A stretch of 64,000 nucleotides of DNA from Siphonodentalium dalli (taxonomy: Eukaryota; Mollusca; Scaphopoda; Gadilida; Siphonodentaliidae), in the NCBI GenBank assembly GCA_032622095.1, contig CP136062.1, positions 224,206,578-224,270,577 of the forward strand. Direction: 5' to 3'. Below the pieces are notes generated by a model, which saw only the letters and a list, made by a program, of their open reading frames with translations, made no database searches and had not been told where the DNA came from. The position numbers and the translations under genes are program-made. How positions within the stretch are numbered: position 1 is the first letter of the stretch; every line of letters begins with the position of its first letter. This document shows, piece after piece, positions 30,331-39,900 of the stretch.

Positions 30331-30757
30331 TATGGGTTACTGAGTTGACTTTACCAGCTTGAATTATGTTTTGTATATCATTGAAGCCATTTTGTTGCAT
30401 CATTACTCTAGTATTACATGTGAGAAGTTTTCACAGTGTTCAGTCGGCAGTGACACTTCATGTCTTTGATGATCAACAACATAAAAGAATCTGCACCTAC
30501 ACGTGCATACATTGGGTTCAGTTCAGGTCATGGAGTTCACCGCCCGTGCATTACTGGCAGTGGCATCGTTAAAGGAACAATGCAATAAGGCTTTAAGAAG
30601 TTAACATGTGTTAACTGTTACAGATTACGTGGTAATATGGCCGTGCAATGGCACTGCTGTCATGATAACACATAGGTAGTGCTTTTTCCCTCAACTAGTC
30701 GACTAGCAGATTTAGGGATCGATTAATTTAATAATCGCGTCGATTTCAACTAGTCAA

Positions 30758-31151
30758 TTAACCCTTTACCCAACAAACCGGCCAAAACCGGCCAAATAAA
30801 GCTTCAACAGCCTAAAATATCTTTGGTCTGTCTCAATAGAACCATACAAATATGGATATCATTGTAACCGGCTCCTTGACCACATTGTGATAGTTACAGT
30901 TATGCCCTGTGCCAATGCATTCTCTTATATATGCGAGTCGACCATAGGTCGCCTCGCATATATAAGAGAATGCATTGGCCTAAAAAAAAATCTTTTTTTA
31001 ATACTTTTTACCATTCTTTAACAATTTTATAATTTTTAATGTGTTAAATTAAGCCAATGCATTCTCTTATATATGCAAGGCGACCTATGGTCGACTCGCA
31101 TATATAAGAGAATGCATTGGCACAGGGCCCTTCTGTTGGGTAAAGGGTTAA
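30758..31151 (-). mobile_element. TTAA palindromic MITE (piggyBac-like), copy 4
   Basis: TTAACCCTTTACCCAACA to TGTTGGGTAAAGGGTTAA, with TTAA at both borders; two hairpins. Inserted 14 bp from the right end of the hAT-like element. Confidence 0.87.
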
Positions 31152-31240
31152 TCGTTTCAACACTAGTGTGGGATGGCATCACTAAATTCACCCCCTGTGG
31201 ACATCATTTTGCAAATGACAGACGCACTATTCCAAGGCTA

Positions 31241-31800
31241 TGGACATCTTCAATTGGTAGCTTAATGAAAGCATTCAGGCTGTATCAACATTTATTTAGC
31301 TACATGCCACCAGATAATTATACCCCCACTCTTGAAGAAAATGGGGGGTTTATTTAATTTGACAACAAACTATTCAATCTCTTTTTCCGAATTTTCTGTT
31401 CTAGAGTTATTCATCTTTGTTTATCTGGAAATGTTGGTTATTTTGTCCATCCAAACAGATATCTCCACCAGCAGTCGACGAATTGTTCACTATGTGGGCA
31501 ATCAATTTGAGTGTATAATCATTTTTTTCCGGTTTTCCATTCTAGTGTTATTCATCTTTGTTTATTCACAAGTGTGAATGGATGTTCAATACTATGTTGG
31601 CAATCAATTGAATGTTCCATCGTATTGTTAAAATTTTCTTAAAACTGAGTGAAAAATAGTACTAGTATGACTCTGAAGAGTATATAGCAAACTACTGGTA
31701 TATCTGTTCTAGAGTTATTTATCTTTGTTCGAATTTGCCACCATGGGGTGATGCCAGCACCACCTGTGCAACCTCTTGTTTTATTCATTTTGTGATATTT
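31241..31800. other. Intron with a thrice-repeated TTCTAGAGTTATTCATCTTTG word
   Basis: TCTAGAGTTATTCATCTTTG or close variants occur near 31400, 31543 and 31710, with 'GGCAATCAATT' following two of them at similar distance. A degenerate tandem duplication of about 140-160 bp. No exon. Confidence 0.5.
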
Positions 31801-31804
31801 TCAG

Positions 31805-31988
31805 CAATAAGGAGTGATATGTTACCGATACCAAACATTACTGCTTTCAATGATGTGACACTGACCTACTATTGGTATATTCCTGGTGACATGACCTGGA
31901 TGCAGGCAGAAGATGCATGTCAGCCATTTGAAGGAACTCTGATATACAATTTCAATAACTTCACCAGGGAATTTCTTCTCCATGAATT
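31805..31988 (+). CDS. CTLD3 N-terminal half exon
   Basis: Acceptor ATATTTTCAG ends at 31804; donor GTAAGT at 31989. Two nt, 60 codons, two nt; phases as in the other N-half exons. The translation includes NITAFNDVTLTYYWYIP and MQAEDACQPFEGTLIYNF, matching the aromatic strand and the C-x-x-x-G-x-L strand of a CTLD. The first Cys pair seen in CTLD1, CTLD2 and CTLD5 is missing (aligned positions are Leu and Tyr), so this is a divergent domain. Joins in frame to 36560 (TT|G), and the same phase would also fit 36889. Confidence 0.85.
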
Positions 31989-32004
31989 GTAAGTATCATT
32001 GAAC

Positions 32005-32396
32005 TTAACCCTTTACCCAACAGAACGGCCCTGTGCCAATGCATTCTCTTATATATGCGAGTCGACCATAGGTCGCCTCGCATATATAAGAGAATGCATT
32101 GGCTTAACACATTAAAAATTATAAAATTGTTAAAGAATGTAAGAAAAAGTGGTAAAAAGTGTTAAAAAAAAGATTTTTTTTAGGCCAATGCATTCTCTTA
32201 TATATGCGAGGCGACCTATGGTCGACTCGCATATATAAGAGAATGCATTGGCACAGGGCATAACTGTAACCATCACAATGTGGTCAATGAACCGGTTCCA
32301 ATGATATCCATATTTGTATGGTGTCATTGAGACAGACCGAAGATATTTTAGGCTGTTGGAAGCTTTATTTGGGCGTTTTGTTGGGTAAAGGGTTAA
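32005..32396 (+). mobile_element. TTAA palindromic MITE (piggyBac-like), copy 5
   Basis: Full structure with TTAACCCTTTACCCAACA and TGTTGGGTAAAGGGTTAA ends. It starts only 16 bp after the CTLD3 donor. Confidence 0.87.
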
Positions 32397-32399
32397 TAC

Positions 32400-32700
32400 T
32401 CATATTTATACCCACAGTAATGAGTTATGGGGGTATATAGGAATCAGATTGTCTGTTTGTCTCTATCCATCCAATGAGTTATGGGGGTATATAGGAATCA
32501 GATTGTCTGTTCGTCTCTATATCCATCCAATGGGTTATGGGGGGTATATAGGAATCAGATTGTCCGTTCGTCTCTATCCATCCAATGAGTTATGGGGGGT
32601 ATATAGGAATCAGATCGTCCATTCGTCTCTCTATCCATCCATCATACTGTTTGAAACTTGGCACAGATATTTAGTACCATGGGAACTTGTTCACCTGCGA
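32400..32700. repeat. ~60-bp tandem array, four units
   Basis: Unit AATGAGTTATGGGGGTATAT, AGGAATCAGATTGTC, TTCGTCTCTATCCATCC. Seems to be an expanded part of the dispersed CCGTCCGT-type repeat seen at 6451-6660 (it ends GAAACTTGGCACAG here). Confidence 0.8.
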
Positions 32701-32899
32701 TTATGAGGTCCGTTCGTCTTTTTATTGTGCAGTTATACCCCTTGTCAACCAGTGTGTCAACTGAAATTTTGTCAAGATGCATAATTTAGTCGAACTTTTA
32801 TTCCTATATTTTTATACGCCCTTTTGAAAAAAAGGTTGTATTTTGTAATCAGTCTGTCCATCAGTCAGTCGCACCGTTCGTCTGCCGTCCGATTTCCGG

Positions 32900-33012
32900 A
32901 CTCACCGAGAGCTTTCTGAAGAATGGCAACAAGTCATATTTCCGACTAAATCCTGAAAATTTACCCATAATTCTGCTGTGGTTAAGCAGTCGATTAATTA
33001 GGGCATTACTGT
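32900..33012 (-). mobile_element. TA-type small MITE family C, one-ended copy
   Basis: Reverse orientation: GGCAACAAGTCATATTTCCG, CATAATTCTGCTGTGGTTAA and terminal TTAGGGCATTACTG. The other terminus is replaced by the TCCGGACTCACC repeat. Confidence 0.6.
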
Positions 33013-33237
33013 ACACCCATTTTGAATCAACTTAGAAATCATAATATTTGCATTGTCTAAATGATAAACTTGAGCAATCTTCAAAAGAATCTCTTGATAT
33101 TTGGTGTGTGTGTCACCTTTGAGAAAACAGAAGTCATTGTCAAACAGTGTCATATTTTTGCCATGATAGACTTCTTTCTTTAAAAAAGCCACCTCGTTTT
33201 GGAGGATGTGGGTTTTGCAACCTTTTATTAAATAATA
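32998..33237 (-). CDS. Short minus-strand ORF fragment, unknown
   Basis: A minus-strand frame reads LQNEVAFLKKEVYHGK, then FDNDFCFLKGDTHTKYQEIL and LKIAQVYHLDNANIM. Composition is protein-like with a short coiled-coil-like start. It runs into the MITE at 33012, so it may be a broken exon of an inserted sequence. No family recognised. Confidence 0.2.
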   Translation of the reverse strand, partial: YYLIKGCKTHILQNEVAFLKKEVYHGKNMTLFDNDFCFLKGDTHTKYQEILLKIAQVYHLDNANIMISKLIQNGCTVMP

Positions 33238-34350
33238 AAATTATATAATGTCACTAAATCAGTTTAAATTGTCAAATAGCTAATTATTTCACTATCGTAA
33301 GTATTAATGTTTCAAAATGAATAGAACTACTAAGGTAGCAGTACACGATTTCCAGCAATTTTGCCAACCTGGGAGGGGGTACTTTACTTCAAATCAATGC
33401 TGAGCCATTATCTTTGGCATAGGTCCCATGTTTTAAATTTCGACAGAAATTTTAGGTGTAATCATTTGTCTGTACTTTAGCTTCTTCGTACAATTTCTTA
33501 TTGAGTTATGCCCCTTGGTCTACACACACAAAACGCTCAATTTCACCCATTTTTTTACTCAAATTGACCATTTTCAACCCAAAAACAGACCATGATAGAG
33601 CGAATGCCAGTAAATAAGCTTCTTCCACCTGATATAGCTATGTTAGAGCTGAGAAATATTTGAAATAAAAAAAGTTATTGTATCAATTTGAAAAAAATAT
33701 CTTGCGACCCAGATGACAGAATTCAGGGGAGAGAAATCGGGCTATTTTCCTGTAACCAATAACACAGAGTTGGCCTCCACTGAATACGGAATTAGGTGCT
33801 TCCAAGAGACTTCCATCAACAACTGGAATTAACTTCCAATGGACATCCGGAATTGTGCTACTTTCCCCAAATTCAAGTCAAAACTTAAGACTCACATGTT
33901 CGAGATATGCTTCAACCTGCCAAAAAAGGTGTTCTTCGATAGCTGTTTACCAGAGTCTGTTATGTGCGTGCGAGTCTAGACCGTTTAACCCATATATTAA
34001 CTTTTACTTTCACCATATAATTTTAGCTGTGATTCAATCGTATATCTTCATGTATTTTAAATGGTCTAGCTGTTATTATTGCCTTACTGCGGTTGATTAT
34101 TAGGTTAAGTTGGTATTATCTAGTTAGGTTGTTTGTATATAATTTTATCCATTTGTGCATTATTATTTTAGGATGTGTGCCATGTTTGTATTGTAAGCGC
34201 ATTGAAACTAATTTATTGTATAATGCGTTCTAAATGTATCTATAATAATAATAATAATACGAAAACCCTGTTGCGTATCCAAATTATTCACTTTTTAGCT
34301 CAACTTTACTTTGTAAAGTTTGAGCTATTGCCATGGCTTGGTATCCGTCG

Positions 34351-34405
34351 TGCGTGTGTGTGTGTGTGTGTGTGTGTGGGTGTGTGTGTGTGTGTGTGTG
34401 TGCGT
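34351..34405. repeat. GT microsatellite
   Basis: About 25 GT dinucleotides with a few interruptions (GTGGGTG), just upstream of the 160-bp array. Confidence 0.9.
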
Positions 34406-34409
34406 GATT

Positions 34410-36190
34410 CGTCAACAATTTCATTTAGCACGGGCTACAGTTCGTACCTTTGGTCCTATTATTATGAAATTTGTCATGGATGTTGACATTGACATGTAGA
34501 TGGAAACGAGTCATTTTGGGGTCATTCGGCCGAAAAACATGGCCGCCAGCGGCCCTTTTGGATTTCAAAATTCAATCCATTAGCACGGGCTACAGGCCGT
34601 ACTGTTTGTCTTATTGTCATTAAATTTCTCATGGATGTTAATATTGACATGTAGATGGGAAACGAGTCATTTTGGGGTCATTCGGCCAAAAAACATGGCC
34701 GCCGGCAGCCATCTCAGATTTTACTTTTGTATGACTAAATTCTTTAGCACGGGCTACAGGTAGTACTTTTAGTCTGATCATCATAAAATTTGTCAAGAAT
34801 GTTAATAATGACATGTAGATGGGAACGAGTCATTTTGGGGTCATTCGGCCAAAAAACATGGCCGCCAGCAGCCATCTTGGATTTTACTCTTTGTATGACT
34901 AAATCCTTTAGCACGGGCTACAGGTCGTACCTTTAGTCTGATCATCATAAAATTTGTCATGGCTGTTGAAATTGGAATGTAGATGGGAACGAGTAATTGT
35001 GGGGTCATTCGGCCAAAAAACATGGTCGCCAGCAGCCATCTCAGATTTTACTCTTTGTATGACTAAATTCTTTAGCACGGGCTACAGGTCGTACTTTTAG
35101 TCTGATCATCATAAAATTTGTCAAGAATATTAATAATGACTTGTAGATGGGAACGAGTCATTTTGGGGTCATTCGGCCAAAAAACATGGCCGCCAGCAGC
35201 CATCTTGGATTTTACTCTTTGTATGACTAAATCCTTTAGCACGGGCTACAGGTCGTACCTTTAGTCTGATCATCATAAAATTTGTCATGGCTGTTGAAAT
35301 TCGAATGTAGATGGGAACGAGTGATTTTGGGGTCATACGGACAAAAAACATGGCCGCCAGTGGCCATCTTGGATTTCAAAATTTAATCCATTAGCACGGG
35401 CCACAGGTCGTACTGTTCGTCTGATCATCATGAAATTTGTCATGGATGATAATATTGACATGTAGATGGGAACGAGTAATTTTGGGGTCATTCGACCAAA
35501 AAACATGGCCACCAGCAGCCATCTTGGATTTTACTCTTTGTATGACTAAATTCTTTAGCACGGGCTGCAGGTCGTACCTTTAGTCTGATCATCATAAAAT
35601 TTGTCATGGATGTTAACAATGACATGTAGATGGGAACGAGTAATTTTGGGGTCATTCGGCCAAAAAACATGGTCGCCAGCAGCCATCTTGGATTTTACTC
35701 TTTGTATGACTAAATCCTTTAGCACGGGCTACAGGTTGTACCTTTATTCTGATCATCATAAAATTTGTCATGGCTGTTGAAATTGGAATGTAGATGGGAC
35801 CAGTCATTTTGGGGTCATTCGGACAAAAAACATGGCCGCCAGTGGCCATCTTGGATTTCAAAATTTAATCCATTAGCATGGGCCACAGGTTGTACTGTTC
35901 GTCTGATCATCATGAAATTTGTCATGGATGTTAATATTGACATTTAGATGGGAACGAGTAATATTGGGGTCATTTGGCCAAAAAACATGGCCGCCAGCAG
36001 CCATCTTGGATTTTACTCTTTGTATGACTAAATTCTTTAGCATGGGCTACAGGTCATACCTTTAGTCTGATCGTCATAAAAATTTTCATGGATGTTAACG
36101 ATGACATGTAGATGGGAACGACTCATTTTGGGGTCATTCGGCCGAAAACATGGCCACCAGCAGCCATCTTGGATTTTACTTTTCTCTTCA
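34410..36190. repeat. ~160-bp tandem array, about 11 units
   Basis: The unit contains TTAGCACGGGCTACAGGTCG, TCTGATCATCATAAAATTTG, GTAGATGGGAACGAGTCATT and ATGGCCGCCAGCAGCCATCT. Units differ by 5-15 percent by eye and alternate between two ending types (GGATTTCAAAATT and GATTTTACTCTTTG), suggesting that 2- or 3-unit blocks were duplicated. Confidence 0.85.
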
Positions 36191-36559
36191 TGTCTATAAA
36201 CTAGTATTAGACATTCAACTTTCCACATTCCTAATCGCTCCATTGACTGTAATACATTAAATTATTCCCTTTCCAAGTTGAGCTACAGTGTCCATTGACA
36301 CTTTCATTTTTGAACTTTCCCAGTTTTGTAAAATAATTAAACCTTCAAACCAGTAAATACACATTTAACACACTACACTGGCTGTTATGCCCCCAGATAC
36401 TTATTTTTCTATTTTTCAGACCCCCTATAACCTGTGAAATCGTGTACTGCTACCTAAATGCAGGAAAGGATTAGTGTGATATCCTAAAAACGGGTGGTGA
36501 ACATAATGTCGCCGGCAACCAGAAAATTCTATTAACATTCTTTTACCTTCTTATTTCAG

Positions 36560-36768
36560 GTTTCATGGTGACCCTAATATAACATTTTGGACAGGAATTT
36601 TTAACAATGGATTGTGGACGACATGGGAGAATGAATCTCTGACTTATTCCAATTGGGATCCGATTTCTACTGGATTAGGAACTTTTGCTTACATTGATGA
36701 GCTAACAGATATGTTTTTAAATGATGGGTCGGAAATTGATCAGAAAGCAGCAGTTTGTGAATCAAAAT
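36560..36768 (+). CDS. CTLD3 C-terminal half exon
   Basis: Acceptor TTATTTCAG ends at 36559; donor GTGAGT at 36769. One nt, 69 codons, one nt. The translation begins FHGDPNITFWTGIFNNGLW (CTLD W-T-G core), continues TYSNWDPISTGLG and ends QKAAVCESK. The expected penultimate Cys is replaced (TFAYIDE). No EPN/QPD motif. The phase-1 donor fits a following EGF or CTLD N-half exon, but not the exon at 36889. Confidence 0.87.
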
Positions 36769-36888
36769 GTGAGTATTTTCAACATGAAGACATTGCTCGT
36801 ATTGACCATTTCTATACTAAATGGATTCTCCCATTCAGTTATAAAATATATAATTGAATGGTCTATTATTCAATTGGAGGGTTTTCAG

Positions 36889-36975
36889 GAAAAATAAGCA
36901 GACAGCAGATAATAATGTTACAGAAGGAGATATATTTATTGGAGGGATAGGATCAGATAATAAGTTCAACAAATG
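36889..36975 (+). CDS. Extra CTLD middle exon, phase 2 in
   Basis: Acceptor GGGTTTTCAG ends at 36888; donor GTGAGT at 36976. One nt, 28 codons, two nt. The translation ends NVTEGDIFIGGIGSDNKFNK plus a split Trp codon (TG|G), closely resembling the start of a CTLD C-half ('D-x-F-W-I-G-G ... N-G-x-F-x-W'). It cannot follow 36768 in frame (phase 1 against phase 2), and there is no CTLD N-half in the 120 bp between. It could follow the CTLD3 N-half (31988, phase 2) as an alternative to 36560, or the N-half has been lost. It joins in frame to 58933. Confidence 0.6.
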
Positions 36976-39900
36976 GTGAGTAGTTATCCCACAGGAAATG
37001 TTCAGACAATAAATTTAACCCTTTCTATACTAAAGCATCATTGATGAGTAGTTATCCCTTAGGAAATGTTCAGATAATAAGTTCAACAAATGATGAGTAG
37101 TTATCCCATAGGAAATGTTCAGATAATAAGTTCAACCCTCTCTATGCTAAAGTCTCATTGATGAGTAGTTATCCCATATGAAATGTTCAGATAATAAGTT
37201 CAACCCTCTCTATACTAAAGTATCATTGATGAGTAGTTATCCCAGGAAATGTTCAGATAATAAATTTAATCCTTTTTATACTAAAGTATCATTGATGAGT
37301 AGTTATCCCACAGGAAATGTTCAGATAATAAATTTAATCCTTTTTATACTAAAGTATCATTGATGAGTAGTTATCCCACAGGAAATGTTCAGATAATAAA
37401 TTTAATCCTTTTTATACTAAAGTATCATTGATGAGTAGTTATCCAATAGGAAATGTTCACATAGTAAGTTCAACAAATGATGAGTAGTTATCTCTTATGA
37501 AATATTCAGATAATAAGTTCAATAAATAATGAGTAGTTATCTCTTATGAAATGTTCAGATAATAAGTTCAACATATATAATCAGTAGTTATCTCTTATGA
37601 AATGTTCAGATAATAAGTTCAACATATATAATGAGTAGTTATCTCTTATGAAATATTCAGATAATAAGTTCAATAAATAATGAGTAGTTATCTCTTATGA
37701 AATGTTCAGATAATAAGTTCAACATATATAATGAGTAGTTATCTCTTATGAAATGTTCAGATAATAAGTTCAACAAATGATGAGTAGTTATCTCTTATGA
37801 AATGTTCAGATAATAAGTTCAACATAAATAATGAGTAGTTATCTCTTATGAAATATTCAGATAATAAGTTCAATAAATAATGAGTAGTTATCTCTTATGA
37901 AATGTTCAGATAATAGATTCAATATATAATGAGTAGTTATCTCTTATGAAATGTTCAGATAATAAGTTCAACATATATAATGAGTAGTTATCTCTTATGA
38001 AATGTTCAGATAATAAGTTCAACATATATAATGAGTAGTTATCGCTTATGAAATGTTCAGATAATAAGTTCAACATATATAATGAGTAGTTATCGCTTAT
38101 GAAATGTTCAGATAATAAGTTCAACATATATAATGAGTAGTTATCTCTTATGAAATGTTCAGATAATAAGTTTAACAAATGATGAGTAGTTATCTCTTAT
38201 GAAATGTTCAGATAATAAGTTCAACATATATAATGAGTAGTTATCTCTTATGAAATGTTCAGATAATAAGTTCAACATATATAATGAGTAGTTATCTCTT
38301 ATGAAATGTTCAGATAATAAGTTTCAACATATATAATGAGTAGTTATCTCTTATGAAATGTTCAGATAATAAGTTCAACATATATTATGAGTAGTTATCT
38401 CTAATGAAATGTTCAGATAATAAGTTCAACATATAATGAGTAGTTATCTCTTATGAAATATTCAGATAATAAGTTCAACATATATTATGAGTAGTTATCT
38501 CTAATGAAATGTTCAGATAATAAGTTCAACATATAATGAGTAGTTATCTCTTATGAAATATTCAGATAATAAGTTCAACAAATAATGAGTAGTTATCTCT
38601 TGTGAAATGTTCAGATAATAAGTTCAACATATATAATGAGTAGTTATCTCTTATGAAATGTTCAGATAATAAGTTCAACATATATAATGAGTAGTTATCT
38701 CTTATGAAATGTTCAGATAATAAGTTCAACAAATAATGAGTAGTTGTCTTATGAAATGTTCAGATAATAAGTTCAACATATATAATGAGTAGTTATCTCT
38801 TATGAAATATTCAGATAATAAGTTCAACAAATAATGAGTAGTTATCTCTTATGAAATGTTCAGATAATAAGTTCAACGTATATAATGAGTAGTTATCCCT
38901 TAGGAAATGTTCAGATAATAAGTTCAACATATATAATGAGTAGTTATCTCTTATGAAATATTCAGATAATAAGTTCAGCATATATAATGAGTAGTTATCC
39001 CTTAGGAAATGTTCAGATAATAAGTTTAACAAATGATGAGTTATGAGTAGTTATCTCTTATGAAATATTCAGATAATAAGTTCAACATATAATGAGTAGT
39101 TATCTCTTATGAAATGTTCAGATAATAAGTTCAACATATATAATGAGTAGTTGTCTCTTATGAAATGTTCAGATAATAAGTTCAACATATATAATGAGTA
39201 GTTATCGCTTATGAAATGTTCAGATAATAAGTTCAACATATATAATGAGTAGTTATCTCTTATGAAATATTCAGATAATAAGTTCAACAAATAATGAGTA
39301 GTTATCTCTTATGAAATGTTCAGATAATAAGTTCAATATATAATGAGTAGTTATCTCTTATGAAATGTTCAGATAATAAGTTTAACAAATGATGAGTTAT
39401 GAGTAGTTATCTCTTATGAAATATTCAGATAATAAGTTTAACAAATGATGAGTTATGAGTAGTTATCTCTTATGAAATATTCAGATAATAAGTTCAACAA
39501 ATAATGAGTAGTTATCTCTTATGAAATGTTCAGATAATAAGTTCAACAAATAATGAGTAGTTATCTCTTATGAAATGTTCAGATAATAAGTTCAACATAT
39601 ATAATGAGTAGTTATCTCTTATGAAATGTTTAGATAATAAGTTCAACATATATAATGAGTAGTTATCTCTTATGAAATGTTTAGATAATATGTTCAACAT
39701 ATATAATGAGTAGTTATCTCTTATGAAATATTTAGATAATAAGTTCAACATATATAATGAGTAGTTATCTCTTATGAAATGTTTAGATAATAAGTTCAAC
39801 ATATATAATGAGTAGTTATCTCTTATGAAATGTTTAGATAATAAGTTCAACATATATAATGAGTAGTTATCTCTTATGAAATGTTCAGATAATAAGTTCA

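Larger units (their letters stand above)
29885..31165. mobile_element. hAT-like element inside a foldback MITE
   Basis: Ends TAGTGTTGAAACAATTA and TAATCGTTTCAACACTA are inverted with one mismatch. Sub-terminal words such as TCGACTAGTC and CAACTAGTCGACTAG occur on both sides. The target duplication is unclear (TAGTG can be assigned to either side). No transposase frame. A TTAA MITE (30758-31151) has inserted into its right end, and a long G-run lies at about 30303-30330. Confidence 0.7.
29560..31240. mobile_element. Foldback MITE family B, split by a nested insertion
   Basis: The left part (29560-29884) has a core, the CTTCTGGGAAG spacer and the start of the second core up to GATGCTAGCCCGA; the right part (31166-31240) continues GTGGGATGGCATCACTAAAT and CATTTTGCAAATGACAG. 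The gap is filled by a hAT-like element that itself holds a TTAA MITE. Confidence 0.75.
33334..36462. mobile_element. Possible large inverted-end element enclosing an array
   Basis: AAGGTAGCAGTACACGATTT near 33335 and AAATCGTGTACTGCTACCTA near 36441 are inverse matches, followed inwards by GGGAGGGGGT / ACCCCCTATA. They could be the ends of one DNA transposon carrying the array at 34400-36190, or two separate family members in opposite orientation. No transposase recognised. Confidence 0.4.

Noticed and set aside
34841-35861. Repeated 60-aa minus-strand frames (MFFGRMTPQLLVPIY...)
   Set aside because: Translations of the ~160-bp tandem array; no sign of coding constraint.
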